NCBI GenBank assembly: GCA_018222805.1
Contig: JAAEZQ010000025.1
Span: 1 to 44,639, forward strand
Source of the DNA: Vibrionaceae bacterium
GTDB lineage: Bacteria > Pseudomonadota > Gammaproteobacteria > Enterobacterales > Vibrionaceae
Length of the DNA stretch: 44,639 bases
Direction of reading: 5' to 3'
Shown: positions 26,874 through 39,474 of the stretch, one piece after another
Position numbering within the stretch: position 1 is the stretch's first letter
Layout: each line of letters begins with the position of its first letter
The notes under the pieces: model-generated
The model's database searches: none
Seen by the model: the letters and a program-made list of their open reading frames with translations, nothing else
Told to the model about the DNA's origin: nothing
Position numbers and translations under genes: made by a program

Positions 26874-27602
26874 ATGTTTATCTCTAAAGAAGGTCAAAAT
26901 ACACCACAAGTCATTTTCCCAACTCGTCAAAACGGCAATTGGGTTAATCTCACCACTGATGAGATTTTCAAAAACAAAACGGTTATCGTCTTTGGTTTAC
27001 CTGGCGCATTTACTCCGACTTGTTCTTCAAGCCATTTACCTCGCTACAACGAACTGTTTCCAGTATTTAAACAACACGGCGTCGATGAAATTTTATGTGT
27101 GTCGGTGAATGACGCGTTTGTGATGAACGCGTGGAAGCAAGAGCAAGAAGCGGAAAACATTACATTTGTCCCAGACGGTAATGGTGAGTTTACAGACGGC
27201 ATGGGGATGCTGGTTGATAAAAGTGAACTTGGCTTTGGTAAACGCTCTTGGCGTTACAGCATGCTGGTAAAAAATGGTGTGGTTGAAAAAATGTTTATTG
27301 AACCAAATGAGCCAGGAGACCCGTTTAAAGTGTCTGATGCAGATACGATGCTCAACTACATCGCTCCTGACTACAAGACGCAGGAATCAATTACGGTCTT
27401 CACCAAGCCAGGTTGCCCATTCTGCGTGAAAGCGAAGCAGAACCTGATTGATAAAGGGCTTCAGTATGAAGAAGTGATCCTGGGTAAAGATGCAACGACG
27501 GTAAGCCTACGCGCGATCTCAGGCCGTACTACTGTGCCTCAGGTATTCATTGGTGGTCGACTCATTGGCGGCAGCGAAGAGCTGGAAACCTACTTAGGCT
27601 AA
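26874..27602 (+). CDS. Hybrid peroxiredoxin-glutaredoxin (Prx5-Grx fusion)
   Basis: This 242-aa protein joins a Prx5-type peroxiredoxin (peroxidatic C50 in [13 protein letters not shown], residues 1-165) to a glutaredoxin domain (about 171-242, active site CPFC at 181-184, then [19 protein letters not shown]). Such hybrids reduce H2O2 and alkyl peroxides with glutathione as electron donor, the Grx domain recycling the Prx cysteine. Similar fusions are known in Haemophilus, Vibrio and cyanobacteria. Upstream AAGGAAT supports the ATG at 26874. Divergence from oxyR and the operator between them predict peroxide induction. Confidence 0.95.
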   Translation: MFISKEGQNTPQVIFPTRQNGNWVNLTTDEIFKNKTVIVFGLPGAFTPTCSSSHLPRYNELFPVFKQHGVDEILCVSVNDAFVMNAWKQEQEAENITFVPDGNGEFTDGMGMLVDKSELGFGKRSWRYSMLVKNGVVEKMFIEPNEPGDPFKVSDADTMLNYIAPDYKTQESITVFTKPGCPFCVKAKQNLIDKGLQYEEVILGKDATTVSLRAISGRTTVPQVFIGGRLIGGSEELETYLG

Positions 27603-27636
27603 ACCAGCCTCATTACTCAAATTACAGATAGAAAAA

Positions 27637-27666
27637 AGCCCCAAAATCAATATCGATTCTGGGGCT
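27637..27666. terminator. Terminator between the Prx-Grx gene and argH
   Basis: AGCCCC / GGGGCT with an inner AATC / GATT pairing forms an interrupted hairpin. The T-run (six) is on the minus-strand side, so it is stronger for argH read-through, about 150 nt past that gene, than for the Prx-Grx gene, where the tail is CTCTTAG. Confidence 0.75.
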
Positions 27667-27815
27667 CTCTTAGATTCTTCTAAGAAAAAGCAGTGGTACT
27701 TTAATAGACCCGGCTTGCTCTTAAAGGTTCCATCTTTTTCCGATTTTTTTAGCAAATACTTATGTAACGATATCGCCACTAAGTTATGTTATTGAATGCT
27801 AATGCGATCGTTCAT

Positions 27816-29714
<1,899 letters not shown>

Positions 29715-29807
29715 TTACTCTAATATGCTCTAATTAGTGATGACTGAATTGATGGTCATTCGCTCACTTTTTCTTATAGGCCAACGTTACGGCAATTTGG
29801 AGAAAAA

Positions 29808-29846
29808 ATAAAGTATAAATTCAATATTTTTACATATATATTCACT
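29808..29846 (-). promoter_or_regulatory. Tandem ARG boxes upstream of argH
   Basis: Two 18-bp sites, ATAAAGTATAAATTCAAT (29808-29825) and TTTACATATATATTCACT (29829-29846), are separated by exactly 3 bp, the usual ArgR hexamer arrangement. Against WNTGAATWWWWATTCANW they have three and two core mismatches, and both keep the ATTCA half. They lie between the argG terminator and argH, so argH should have its own ArgR-controlled promoter. Confidence 0.65.
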
Positions 29847-29884
29847 AAAAATTAGTTTAATACACATAAAAAATCGTTATAAAC

Positions 29885-29917
29885 AAAAAGACCTGCCAAT
29901 CAATGGCAGGTCTTTTT
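29885..29917 (-). terminator. Terminator of argG
   Basis: A 14-bp stem AAAAAGACCTGCCA / TGGCAGGTCTTTTT with a 5-nt loop lies 20 nt past the argG stop. It is strong and nearly symmetrical. It cuts argCBG from argH. Confidence 0.93.
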
Positions 29918-29936
29918 AATCAACGATGAAATATTC

Positions 29937-31151
29937 TTATTTCTTCTGGCTGTTCAGAGCACGGATACGGCTTGATAGTGAGTAAAGACGGATGAAACCA
30001 CCAGCATGACTTTGGTCGTAAACCTCGTCTTCGCCGAAGGTTGCGAACTCTTCTGAGTACAAGCTGTTGTCAGAACGTTTTTGCGTAACTGTTGCCTGGC
30101 CTTTGTACAGCTTAACAACCACTTCGCCGTTTACATCTTGAGCAAGCTCTTCTGAAGCCGCAAGAATTGACTTACATAGCGGTGTAAACCAACGACCATC
30201 GTACACAAGGTGAGAGGCTTTAAGACCTAGCTCTTCACGGAATTCGAATGATGATTTGTCTAGCACGAGTTGCTCAACGGCACGCAGCGCTTCCATCATG
30301 ATGGTACCTCCCGGAGTTTCGTAACAGCCACGAGACTTCATACCAACTAGACGGTTCTCTACGATATCGATACGGCCAACACCGTGTTTCGCACCTTTGT
30401 CATTTAGGTAAACTAGTGCGTTGTATGGCGTCATTGCTTCACCATCAACCGCAACCACTGCACCTTTCTCAACTTTTAGCGTTACATATTCTGCTTCGTT
30501 TGGTGCCTGCTCTGGATCAACCGTCCATACCCAGCAGTCTTCGTTTGGTGCATTCCAAGTATCTTCTAGTACACCACCTTCAGTTGAGATGTGCCATGCG
30601 TTTGCGTCACGTGAGTAAATCTTAGTCAGAGACGCTGAACAAGGAATGTTACGCTCAGCCAGGTAATCCAGACATTGCTCACGGCTTACTAGATCCCATT
30701 CACGCCAAGGCGCGATAACATGCAGATCCGGTGCTAGTGCGGCAAACGCACCTTCAAAACGAACTTGGTCGTTACCTTTACCAGTGCAACCGTGACACAG
30801 TGCGTCAGCACCAACTTTACGAGCAACTTCAACCTGCGCTTTCGCGATGATTGGACGCGCCATTGAAGTACCTAGCAGGTATTTACCTTCGTAGTAAGCG
30901 CCAGTTTTTAGCGTTGGGTAGACGTACTCTGCAACCATCTCTTCTTTTAGATCAGCGATGTAACACTCAGATGCACCTGATGCTTTCGCTTTCTCTTCAA
31001 TGCCTTCTAGCTCTTCTGCGCCTTGGCCTACATCAGCGACAAACGCCACAACTTCACAGTTGTAGTTCTCTTTTAGCCACGGGATGATTACTGAAGTATC
31101 TAGACCGCCTGAGTATGCGACTACTACTTTATTTACGTTCACTTTGCTCAT
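29937..31151 (-). CDS. argG: Argininosuccinate synthase
   Basis: ArgG joins citrulline and aspartate with ATP. The 404-aa product has the ATP-binding P-loop [18 protein letters not shown], the citrulline/aspartate segment [16 protein letters not shown], and [19 protein letters not shown]. This is the shorter AsnB-like class used in Vibrio, distinct from the longer E. coli type. The frame can be read from a TTG at 31163. I prefer the ATG at 31151, with GGAG 7 nt before it. It follows argB after 89 nt with no terminator and is probably read from the argC promoter. Confidence 0.96.
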   Translation of the reverse strand: MSKVNVNKVVVAYSGGLDTSVIIPWLKENYNCEVVAFVADVGQGAEELEGIEEKAKASGASECYIADLKEEMVAEYVYPTLKTGAYYEGKYLLGTSMARPIIAKAQVEVARKVGADALCHGCTGKGNDQVRFEGAFAALAPDLHVIAPWREWDLVSREQCLDYLAERNIPCSASLTKIYSRDANAWHISTEGGVLEDTWNAPNEDCWVWTVDPEQAPNEAEYVTLKVEKGAVVAVDGEAMTPYNALVYLNDKGAKHGVGRIDIVENRLVGMKSRGCYETPGGTIMMEALRAVEQLVLDKSSFEFREELGLKASHLVYDGRWFTPLCKSILAASEELAQDVNGEVVVKLYKGQATVTQKRSDNSLYSEEFATFGEDEVYDQSHAGGFIRLYSLSSRIRALNSQKK

Positions 31152-31240
31152 TTTTTTCTCCAAATTTAACTGGCTCTGCTCTCGGCGGTCAGTGCCAACG
31201 ACTTCCTAATGTTTGATTCTTTAAATTCTTTACTGCGACG

Positions 31241-32032
31241 TTATTGAGGCAGAAACTGGGTACCGATGCTCTGACCAGCAAATAGCTGCTCCAGCTTCTC
31301 AGGGTAACGCCAGGTTGCCACTTCGATAGGACGACCAAGATCATTGGCTGCCTCCAAAGCGGCTTTAACTTTGACGATCATACCGTCGGTGATCACATGA
31401 CCTTCGATCAATGCATCGGCTTCTTTTTCAGACAAGCTTTTGATCAAGTGACCTTTTCCATCCAAAACACCGCTCACATCTGAAAGCAGAACCAACTCCG
31501 CATCCAGTGCACCAGCAACCGCTACTGCCGCTTGATCCGCGTTGACGTTCATCAGTTGACCTTCTTTTGTTAGGCCAATTGAACTGATGATTGGCAATGC
31601 GCCTGTGTTTAAGATCGCTTGGATCAGTGTTGAATCACCCGGAGAGGCTTTACCTACTGCGCCCAATTCCGGATCGAGTTCTTCCACCTGGCATAAACCG
31701 CCATCCGCTAAGCTCATGCCCACCGCGTTAAGACCGTCTGCAATCGCCTGACCTTGTAGTAGCTTATTTGCTGTCCCCGCTAGTGCTCCTGCAATAACTG
31801 GGATTTGATCGTAAGGCGTCACTCGTAAGCCGTTCTTCTTTACGGTTTGAAGCTGCAATTTAGTCATCAGCTCATCGACTAGGTAGCCACCGCCATGAAC
31901 GATGGCGATTTGTCGCTTCGCCGAACTTTGGTAGGCCGCGATGGCACCAAAAAGTTGGCTTAAGGTTTTTGTGCAAGATAAAGCTGCACCACCTAGCTTA
32001 ATGACTAATGGAGCTTGATTGGTTTGCGTCAT
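31241..32032 (-). CDS. argB: N-acetylglutamate kinase
   Basis: ArgB phosphorylates N-acetylglutamate. The 263-aa protein matches E. coli Arg[91 protein letters not shown], and [17 protein letters not shown] chose the ATG at 32032 (GAGG about 8 nt before) over a TTG at 32050. It lies 21 nt after argC. Confidence 0.96.
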   Translation of the reverse strand: MTQTNQAPLVIKLGGAALSCTKTLSQLFGAIAAYQSSAKRQIAIVHGGGYLVDELMTKLQLQTVKKNGLRVTPYDQIPVIAGALAGTANKLLQGQAIADGLNAVGMSLADGGLCQVEELDPELGAVGKASPGDSTLIQAILNTGALPIISSIGLTKEGQLMNVNADQAAVAVAGALDAELVLLSDVSGVLDGKGHLIKSLSEKEADALIEGHVITDGMIVKVKAALEAANDLGRPIEVATWRYPEKLEQLFAGQSIGTQFLPQ

Positions 32033-32053
32033 TGCTTTTCCCTCTATCAACGA

Positions 32054-33058
32054 CTACAGCAACGCTGTCAGTTCTGGGTAACCGTAATGAATATTTAAAC
32101 ATTGCATCGCTTGACTTGATGCACCTTTGAGTAGGTTGTCGATGGCAGAAATCACAATCACGTGTTCGCCTTGAACCTTCCAGCCGATATCGCAGAAAGG
32201 CGTATTTTCAACATCCTGAATACGTGGAATACCATCGCCTTTTAGACGTACCGCAGGCTTCCCTTGATACGCTTGTTCGAACGCCTGAGTCACTTGCTCT
32301 GCGGTCACACCTGCGGACAATTTCATTGTGATGGTGGCAAGAATGCCACGCTTAAAGTTGCCCAGATGAGGCGTAAAAATCACATCACAACCCAAGTGTT
32401 GAGCGATCTCTGGTTGGTGACGGTGATTGAACACTCCGTAAGGTTGCAGGCTCACTTCGCAGAAGCTGTTGGTCATCGACGCTTTTCTGCCCGCACCAGA
32501 TACGCCACTCGTCGCGTTAATCACTGGCCATTGTTGAGTATCCAATAAACCACCTTCTAAAAGGGGCTTGATGGCCAATTGCGATGCTGTTGGGTAGCAG
32601 CCAGCTACCGCAACTAAAGGAGTGTTTTTAATTGCGTTGAAGTTCCACTCCGCTAAGCCGTACACCGCTTTATCTAGCCAGTTGTTAAATTGATGCTTGA
32701 AGCCATAGAAAGTGTCGTAAAAGCCTTCACTCTGAACACGGAACGCGCCAGATAAATCGAAAACCTGACATCCAGCGTCAAGGAAAATTGGGGCGAGGTC
32801 ATGGCTCACTTCATGTGCTGTTGCCAAAAACACCACATCTGATTCTGCTGCCACTTGCTTTGGATCGGTTAACGGATTGACTGGCATATCGATAACGCCG
32901 GCTAACTTGCCGTGCAGTTGGGCAATACTTTTTCCTGCATCTACACTGTTGGCGGAAACGTATAAACCTGATAGCGTGAGTTCTGGGTGTTTGTTAACCA
33001 TTAAAGCTAACTCTGCGCCGGTGTAACCGCTGGCTCCGATAATCGTGGTTTTTAGCAT
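32054..33058 (-). CDS. argC: N-acetyl-gamma-glutamyl-phosphate reductase
   Basis: ArgC reduces N-acetylglutamyl phosphate with NADPH. The 334-aa product starts with the dinucleotide motif [15 protein letters not shown] and has the active-site cysteine in [32 protein letters not shown] and [19 protein letters not shown] are also family motifs. It is first of argCBG and diverges from argE across 144 bp that carry an ARG box, as in E. coli argECBH. Confidence 0.97.
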   Translation of the reverse strand: MLKTTIIGASGYTGAELALMVNKHPELTLSGLYVSANSVDAGKSIAQLHGKLAGVIDMPVNPLTDPKQVAAESDVVFLATAHEVSHDLAPIFLDAGCQVFDLSGAFRVQSEGFYDTFYGFKHQFNNWLDKAVYGLAEWNFNAIKNTPLVAVAGCYPTASQLAIKPLLEGGLLDTQQWPVINATSGVSGAGRKASMTNSFCEVSLQPYGVFNHRHQPEIAQHLGCDVIFTPHLGNFKRGILATITMKLSAGVTAEQVTQAFEQAYQGKPAVRLKGDGIPRIQDVENTPFCDIGWKVQGEHVIVISAIDNLLKGASSQAMQCLNIHYGYPELTALL

Positions 33059-33118
33059 TCTATAACATCCGTAAACTTAAAGGCCCAAGTGACTATTCAT
33101 ATTTAATTTTCGCTATAT

Positions 33119-33136
33119 TTTGATTTTTTATTCATT
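33119..33136. promoter_or_regulatory. ARG box in the argC-argE divergent region
   Basis: TTTGATTTTTTATTCATT has one mismatch to the ArgR consensus WNTGAATWWWWATTCANW. A weaker partner, TATGATTTAATATGTGTT at 33140-33157, follows after the standard 3 bp, keeping 6 of 10 core bases. The pair lies between the two start codons and can repress argCBG and argE together. Confidence 0.75.
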
Positions 33137-33202
33137 AAATATGATTTAATATGTGTTTTACAGTTTTGTGCTCTGTCTGTCAATAGGAGATTTGAAGAAT
33201 CC

Positions 33203-34339
33203 ATGCAATTACCAACGTTTCTAGAGGTCTATGAAGGACTCATCAGCACCTCTTCAATCAGCTCCACCGACCCGAAATGGGACCAAGGCAATGCGAAAGT
33301 CATTGAGAAACTCGCATCCTGGTTCAAAGATCTAGGGTTCAGTGTTGAGGTGATCGAAGTCGAACCAGGCAAACACAATATGATCGCACGTATGGGCGAG
33401 GGCGAAGGTGGCCTCCTTTTAGCGGGTCACAGTGACACGGTGCCATTTGATGAAGGACGCTGGAACTTCGACCCGCATAAACTGACTGAAAAAGACAACC
33501 GCTTTTACGGTCTCGGCACGGCAGACATGAAAGGCTTCTTTGCCTTCATTTATGAAGCCGTAAAGAAAGTCGACTGGAGTAAACAGAAGAAGCCACTGTA
33601 TGTATTAGCGACTTGTGATGAAGAAACCACGATGCTAGGCGCCAGACACTTTACCGCTAATGCTCCTTTTAAACCGGACTACTGCATTATTGGTGAACCC
33701 ACCAGCCTGGTTCCCATTCGTGGACATAAAGGCCATGTCGCTAACGCCATTCGTGTGACTGGTAAATCAGGTCATTCATCAGATCCTGCACTTGGTGTTA
33801 ACGCCATTGAGATCATGTATGAAGTTATGTTTGCCATGATGAAGCTGCGCGATAAGTTAATTAAAGAGTACCACCACCCGGGTTTTGCTATCCCTAGCCC
33901 AACATTGAACTTGGGTCATATTCACGGTGGTGACAGTGCCAACCGTATTTGTGGCTGCTGTGAACTGCATTACGATGTTCGCCCATTACCTGGCATCAGC
34001 TTAGATGGCTTGGAGAACATGCTACGCGGTGCTTTAAAAGAAGTGGAAGCCAAATGGCCAGGACGTATTGAGGTAATACCGCTACACGAATCCATTCCGG
34101 GTTACGAGTGCCCTCATGACCACCCATTCATTGGTGGCGTAGAAGAACTGTGTGAGACAAGCTCGCAAACCGTGAACTACTGTACAGAAGCGCCATTTCT
34201 ACAAGAACTGTGCCCAACGTTGGTACTTGGACCGGGCTCGATCGATCAAGCTCATCAACCGGATGAGTTTCTGGCTTTTGATTTCATTGACCCAACCATT
34301 GATGTATTGTCTAAAGCTATGGTCAAGTACTGTTGTTAG
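33203..34339 (+). CDS. argE: Acetylornithine deacetylase
   Basis: ArgE releases ornithine from N-acetylornithine, an M20-family zinc peptidase. The 378-aa protein carries the metal ligands in [29 protein letters not shown] and [15 protein letters not shown] (catalytic Glu-Glu), then [15 protein letters not shown] and the dimerisation domain with [14 protein letters not shown]. The linear pathway with ArgE, not an ArgJ cycle, is consistent with the GNAT domain on ArgH. ATG at 33203 follows an AGGAGA site at 12 nt. It ends at a hairpin terminator. Confidence 0.96.
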   Translation: MQLPTFLEVYEGLISTSSISSTDPKWDQGNAKVIEKLASWFKDLGFSVEVIEVEPGKHNMIARMGEGEGGLLLAGHSDTVPFDEGRWNFDPHKLTEKDNRFYGLGTADMKGFFAFIYEAVKKVDWSKQKKPLYVLATCDEETTMLGARHFTANAPFKPDYCIIGEPTSLVPIRGHKGHVANAIRVTGKSGHSSDPALGVNAIEIMYEVMFAMMKLRDKLIKEYHHPGFAIPSPTLNLGHIHGGDSANRICGCCELHYDVRPLPGISLDGLENMLRGALKEVEAKWPGRIEVIPLHESIPGYECPHDHPFIGGVEELCETSSQTVNYCTEAPFLQELCPTLVLGPGSIDQAHQPDEFLAFDFIDPTIDVLSKAMVKYCC

Positions 34340-34353
34340 AAAAAGACCGCTTA

Positions 34354-34389
34354 CCTGTACAGCTCCGATAAGCTGTGCAGGCTGTTTTT
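34354..34389 (+). terminator. Terminator of argE
   Basis: CCTGTACAGCT pairs with AGCTGTGCAGG (one G-U wobble), with a 6-nt loop, followed by CTG and five T. It lies 14 nt after the argE stop and faces the plus strand. Confidence 0.88.
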
Positions 34390-34528
34390 ATCATAACCAT
34401 TAACACTTATTTAACTTGTTATTTTGTAATAAATTTTCATTTATTGTGCTATGGGCACCGCAACTTTGCTCTAAATTTGCTCTAAATCAGGAGAGAAGCG
34501 GAATAATTACAAACATAATCGGCTTTAT

Positions 34529-34558
34529 TTGACTAGAACTGGTGCTTTTCGCTAGATT
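34529..34558 (+). promoter_or_regulatory. Candidate ppc promoter
   Basis: TTGACT at 34529-34534 and TAGATT at 34553-34558 with an 18-bp spacer resemble a sigma-70 promoter and would start transcription near 34565, about 45 nt before the ppc ATG. A perfect tandem duplication of TTTGCTCTAAA (34465-34475 and 34476-34486) lies upstream. Judged by eye only. Confidence 0.45.
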
Positions 34559-34609
34559 GGTGTCTTAATAAGGACAATGGATGTAGTTTTTTTACGAGGC
34601 AGGACGACA

Positions 34610-37243
34610 ATGAACGAGAAATACGCCGCACTCAAAAGCAATGTGCGCATGTTAGGCCACTTACTGGGTAATACCATTCACGATGCCCATGGCGAAGAAA
34701 TCTTCGAGAAAGTGGAAACCATTCGTAAATTATCCAAATCAGCCCAAGCAGGAAATCAAGCAGACAAGGAAAGCTTGATAGAAGAAATTAAACATCTTCC
34801 TGATGAGCAACTGACACCAGTAACCCGTGCGTTTAACCAATTTCTAAACCTCACGAATATTGCTGAGCAGTACCACACCATTTCACGTCACTGTGAAGAG
34901 CATATCTGCGAACCAGACGCGATCAACTCGCTATTTTCTAAACTGGTACAAAACGATGTTAGCAAGCTTGATACCGCTCAGGCTGTACGCGACCTGAACA
35001 TTGAACTGGTACTGACCGCTCACCCAACTGAAATCACTCGCCGCACCATGATCAATAAACTGGTGAAAATCAACGAGTGTTTATCAAAGCTTGAGTTAAG
35101 CGACCTTTCATCGAAAGAGCGTAAGAAAACTGAACGTCGACTAGAGCAGCTGATCGCACAAGGCTGGCACTCAGACGTGATCCGCCAACAACGCCCAACA
35201 CCACTTGATGAAGCGAAATGGGGCTTTGCTGTCGTGGAAAACTCACTATGGGAAGCCGTACCTGAGTTTTTACGTGAAATGAACGATCGTCTGGAATCGT
35301 ATCTTGGCGAGGGTTTACCAATCGACGCGCGTCCAGTACATTTTTCCTCATGGATGGGTGGCGACCGTGACGGCAATCCATTTGTTACTCATAGCATTAC
35401 ACGTGAGGTTCTGCTTCTGTCTCGCTGGAAGGCTGCGGATCTTTACCTGAATGACATCAACGAACTGATCAGCGAACTGTCGATGACAGTAAGTAACGAT
35501 CAAGTGCGTGAACTTGCTGGAGATGATCAACACGAACCATACCGTGCGGTCCTCAAACAGCTACGTGCTCTGCTCAATGAGACCAAAGATATTCTTGATG
35601 CGAAAATCAATGGTCAAAAGCTGGCAGTCAAAGCGCCACTACAAAAAGTAGAACAGCTTTGGGACCCACTGTACGCGTGTTACCAATCACTACACGAGTG
35701 TGGTATGGGTGTTATAGCGGATGGTTCACTACTGGATACCCTACGCCGCGTGAAAGCGTTTGGTGTTCACTTAGTTCGTCTGGATATTCGTCAGGAAAGT
35801 ACTCGTCACGCGGATGCACTATCTGAGTTGACTCGCTACCTTGGTATTGGTGACTACCAGCAGTGGAGCGAGCAAGACAAGATTGCCTTCCTAACTAATG
35901 AGCTGGCTTCTAAACGTCCGCTTCTACCACGTGACTGGGAACCATCTGAACCGGTTCAGGAAGTTTTAGACACCTGTAAGATCATTGCAGCCCAGTCTCG
36001 CGAAGCATTCGGTGCTTACGTCATCTCTATGGCACGGACCGCGTCGGATGTACTGGCTGTTCATCTACTACTGCAAGAGTCTGGCTGCCCATACCGCATG
36101 GACGTTTGTCCTCTGTTCGAAACTCTGGAAGACTTGAACAATGCAGAGTCCGTCATCAAACAGCTGATGGATATCGATCTGTATCGTGGATTTATCCAAA
36201 ACCATCAAATGGTCATGATCGGCTACTCAGACTCAGCAAAAGATGCAGGTGTTATGTCAGCAGGCTGGGCTCAGTACCATGCAATGGAATCTCTGGTGAA
36301 AGTCGCTGAAGATGAAGGCGTTGAACTGACATTGTTCCACGGTCGTGGTGGTACTGTTGGTCGCGGTGGAGCGCCTGCACATGCAGCGTTGCTGTCTCAG
36401 CCACCTAAGAGCCTAAAAGGTGGTCTGCGTGTTACTGAGCAGGGTGAAATGATCCGCTTTAAGCTTGGTCTGCCTGATGTAGCAGTCAACAGCTTCAATC
36501 TGTACGCCAGTGCCATTCTGGAAGCGAACCTACTGCCACCACCAGAGCCAAAACAAGAGTGGCGCGATCTGATGGAAGTTCTGTCTCAAGTGAGCTGTGA
36601 AGCTTACCGCAGCGTTGTTCGTGGCGAACCAGACTTTGTGCCTTACTTCCGCCAGGCGACACCAGAGCTGGAGTTAGGCAAACTACCACTGGGCTCTCGT
36701 CCAGCGAAGCGTAATCCTAAAGGTGGCGTAGAGAGTCTACGTGCAATTCCATGGATCTTCTCATGGAGCCAAAACCGCTTAGTGCTACCAGCATGGTTGG
36801 GAGCAGGCGAAGCGATTCAGTACTCGATAGACAAAGGTCATCAAGCGCTATTGGAAGAAATGTGTCGTGAATGGCCATTCTTCTCAACACGCCTTGGCAT
36901 GTTAGAAATGGTGTACTCGAAGTGTAATATCGATATCTCTCGCTACTACGATCTACGCTTGGTTGATGAATCACTTCGTCCACTAGGTGAAAGATTACGA
37001 GATCAGCTTCAGAAAGATATTAAAGCGGTTCTGAATGTAGAAAACAACGAGAACTTGATGCAGCACGACCCGTGGGGTCTGGAATCCATCCGCTTACGTA
37101 ACATCTACGTTGAGCCATTGAACATGCTTCAAGCAGAGTTACTGTATCGTACGCGTCAAAATGAGGCAGCTTCAGCAGATCTTGAAGAAGCACTGATGGT
37201 CACCATTGCGGGAATCGCGGCTGGCATGCGCAACACGGGTTAA
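34610..37243 (+). CDS. ppc: Phosphoenolpyruvate carboxylase
   Basis: Ppc carboxylates PEP to oxaloacetate, refilling the TCA cycle. The 877-aa product has the first active-site signature [13 protein letters not shown], the second region [21 protein letters not shown], the loop [23 protein letters not shown], and the C-terminal [10 protein letters not shown], the aspartate-sensing end. The frame is open to 34577, but [16 protein letters not shown] from the ATG at 34610 matches E. coli MNEQYSALRSNVSMLG and has AGGA about 7 nt before it. It is monocistronic between argE and aphA. Confidence 0.97.
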   Translation: MNEKYAALKSNVRMLGHLLGNTIHDAHGEEIFEKVETIRKLSKSAQAGNQADKESLIEEIKHLPDEQLTPVTRAFNQFLNLTNIAEQYHTISRHCEEHICEPDAINSLFSKLVQNDVSKLDTAQAVRDLNIELVLTAHPTEITRRTMINKLVKINECLSKLELSDLSSKERKKTERRLEQLIAQGWHSDVIRQQRPTPLDEAKWGFAVVENSLWEAVPEFLREMNDRLESYLGEGLPIDARPVHFSSWMGGDRDGNPFVTHSITREVLLLSRWKAADLYLNDINELISELSMTVSNDQVRELAGDDQHEPYRAVLKQLRALLNETKDILDAKINGQKLAVKAPLQKVEQLWDPLYACYQSLHECGMGVIADGSLLDTLRRVKAFGVHLVRLDIRQESTRHADALSELTRYLGIGDYQQWSEQDKIAFLTNELASKRPLLPRDWEPSEPVQEVLDTCKIIAAQSREAFGAYVISMARTASDVLAVHLLLQESGCPYRMDVCPLFETLEDLNNAESVIKQLMDIDLYRGFIQNHQMVMIGYSDSAKDAGVMSAGWAQYHAMESLVKVAEDEGVELTLFHGRGGTVGRGGAPAHAALLSQPPKSLKGGLRVTEQGEMIRFKLGLPDVAVNSFNLYASAILEANLLPPPEPKQEWRDLMEVLSQVSCEAYRSVVRGEPDFVPYFRQATPELELGKLPLGSRPAKRNPKGGVESLRAIPWIFSWSQNRLVLPAWLGAGEAIQYSIDKGHQALLEEMCREWPFFSTRLGMLEMVYSKCNIDISRYYDLRLVDESLRPLGERLRDQLQKDIKAVLNVENNENLMQHDPWGLESIRLRNIYVEPLNMLQAELLYRTRQNEAASADLEEALMVTIAGIAAGMRNTG

Positions 37244-37280
37244 AATAGTCCGTTAATTAAAAGTAACAGGTTATGATGTA

Positions 37281-37306
37281 AATGGCTGAGCAATCGCTCA
37301 GCCATT
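37281..37306 (+). terminator. Terminator of ppc
   Basis: A perfect 11-bp stem AATGGCTGAGC / GCTCAGCCATT with an AATC loop starts 38 nt after the ppc stop. The following sequence is CTTATAATC, so the T-run is weak. Confidence 0.7.
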
Positions 37307-37546
37307 CTTATAATCATCAAATTGAACAGCAATTACCCAGATAAATAACCCATAAAAAACCCAAAAAGAACCAATCAAACAGCATAAATAACCACAGAAA
37401 TACATTACTGAGTATTATGTTAGTTTTTTGGTGTTATTTTTCCCTAGTATTCCACTTCATGCTTATTATTTATATACTACCTGACTTGCTGAGGGCGCAT
37501 AAATCCAATCATACCTGCTCCAGCCTCGATGGGTAACCCCATCTCT

Positions 37547-37564
37547 CTAGGTGATAAACGGCTT
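37547..37564 (+). promoter_or_regulatory. Predicted Qrr small-RNA pairing site in the aphA leader
   Basis: The leader reads CTAGGTGA, four unpaired bases (TAAA), then CGGCTT. As I recall the conserved Qrr2-4 5' region (AAGCCG-AGGG-UCACCUAG), both blocks are exactly complementary, 8 and 6 bp around a 4-by-4 internal loop. The second block corresponds to the part of stem-loop 1 missing in Qrr1, which is known not to activate aphA. Qrr sequences are from memory and no Qrr gene is in the window. Confidence 0.65.
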
Positions 37565-37687
37565 TAAGGTGACAGGACCAACATTTGTTGGTGCTACTTA
37601 TACATAAAAAACTCAAACGCCATTAAGAGCGCAGCTGAAAGTATAAGTAGCTTGTTTACAAGTTTATTGACCATTTGGATTGAAGAC

Positions 37688-38227
37688 ATGTCATTACCAC
37701 ACGTAATCTTAACTGTGCTTAGCACGCGCGATGCAACCGGTTACGATATCACAAAAGAATTCTCAGCTAGCATTGGTTACTTCTGGAAAGCAAGCCACCA
37801 GCAAGTTTACCGTGAGCTTAATAAAATGGCTGAGAAAGAACTGGTTACTTGCGTATTAGAGCCTCAAGAAGGAAAACCAGACCGTAAAGTGTATTCCATC
37901 ACTGACGCAGGACGTAGTGCACTAGGTGGATGGTTTGACCAACCAACGGCACACCCAACCGTCCGTGACGAGTTCTCAGCGAAACTGATGGCTTGTGCAG
38001 TACAACCTGCTGCACCTTTCCGAGAGCAACTATCTGAACTGGTAGAAGAGTCACGCAAACTGGTTTCTCACTACAAAGAAATTGAAGCGGCATACTACGC
38101 GACGCCGTCCACTCTGGATAAACAAGCACGTCTGGAACGCCTGACACTACGCCGCAATCTACTGCTGCGCGAAACGTGGATCACGTGGGCAGAAGAAGTG
38201 CTAACTGAACTTGAAGTTATCGGCTAA
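37688..38227 (+). CDS. aphA: PadR-family quorum-sensing regulator AphA
   Basis: AphA is the master regulator at low cell density in Vibrio, opposing LuxR/HapR; in V. cholerae it activates virulence genes with AphB. The 179-aa protein from the ATG at 37688 starts SLPHVILTVLSTRDATGYDITKEFS and is nearly identical to V. cholerae AphA through the winged helix (SIGYFWKASHQQVYRELNKM, recognition region; VTCVLEPQEGKPDRKVYSITDAGR, wing). A C-terminal antiparallel coiled coil for dimerisation follows (LSELVEESRKLVSHYKEIEAAYY). The frame is open to 37652, but the extra 12 residues are not family-like. AAG-rich spacing before the ATG gives only a weak ribosome-binding site, consistent with sRNA control. 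Confidence 0.96.
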   Translation: MSLPHVILTVLSTRDATGYDITKEFSASIGYFWKASHQQVYRELNKMAEKELVTCVLEPQEGKPDRKVYSITDAGRSALGGWFDQPTAHPTVRDEFSAKLMACAVQPAAPFREQLSELVEESRKLVSHYKEIEAAYYATPSTLDKQARLERLTLRRNLLLRETWITWAEEVLTELEVIG

Positions 38228-38258
38228 TCCACTACAAATAGCTCATAACTTAGCAACA

Positions 38259-38286
38259 AAAAGGCTTGCCATTTGGCAAGCCTTTT
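38259..38286. terminator. Bidirectional terminator between aphA and metF
   Basis: AAAAGGCTTGCC / GGCAAGCCTTTT with a 4-nt loop, 12-bp perfect stem with A- and T-runs on both sides, between the convergent genes. Confidence 0.93.
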
Positions 38287-38301
38287 CTTTGTATCCACGT
38301 C

Positions 38302-39237
<936 letters not shown>

Positions 39238-39243
39238 TCAAAT

Positions 39244-39267
39244 CGACGTTTAGACGTCTATATGTCT
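39244..39267 (-). promoter_or_regulatory. MetJ operator of metF (three tandem met boxes)
   Basis: Three contiguous 8-bp boxes: CGACGTTT (39244-39251, 6 of 8 to AGACGTCT), AGACGTCT (39252-39259, perfect) and ATATGTCT (39260-39267, 6 of 8). A TTGACA -35 on the minus strand (39293-39298) places the boxes across or just after the start of transcription, where the MetJ-SAM repressor would block it. Confidence 0.88.
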
Positions 39268-39429
39268 ACAGAATGTATTGAATACGATTTAATGTCAACC
39301 TTGTGATTATGAATTTTTTTCACGTTAATGATGAGGATAGTTCAAGTTCATTATTGGCCAATATTTATCCATGATAAATACATGGTCAATAACGGTTCTG
39401 AATTTAAGTATGGCACTAAGAAGGGAATA

Positions 39430-39458
39430 AAAAACCTCGGATGGATTCCGAGGTTTTT
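39430..39458. terminator. Terminator of metL
   Basis: AAAAACCTCGGA / TCCGAGGTTTTT with a 5-nt loop, a 12-bp perfect stem, lies 17 nt past metL and ends with a T-run and TATT on the minus strand. Confidence 0.92.
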
Positions 39459-39474
39459 AGATAGTTATAAGTTT

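Larger units (their letters stand above)
37244..37687 (+). other. 444-bp region with ppc terminator and aphA promoter/leader
   Basis: It begins with the ppc terminator (37281-37306), then AT-rich DNA likely to hold the aphA promoter and regulator sites. The leader from about 37520 contains a GATGGG-TAAC-CCCATC hairpin (37528-37543), the Qrr-complementary stretch (37547-37564), and a palindrome ACCAACA-TT-TGTTGGT (37577-37592). The TTATTATTTATATACTA stretch near 37463 is AT-rich and roughly LuxR-like but not convincing. Confidence 0.6.

Noticed and set aside
27594..27779. 61-codon minus-strand ORF between the Prx-Grx gene and argH
   Set aside because: It runs through the terminator hairpin at 27637-27666 and has no family features or clear ribosome-binding site.
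31152..31240. ARG box upstream of argG
   Set aside because: TTTGATTCTTTAAATTCT has both halves out of register; too many mismatches to claim.
37455..37480. LuxR/HapR operator candidate in the aphA promoter
   Set aside because: TTATTATTTATATACTA is AT-rich but lacks the symmetric consensus; LuxR control of aphA is known in Vibrio, but the site cannot be fixed by eye.
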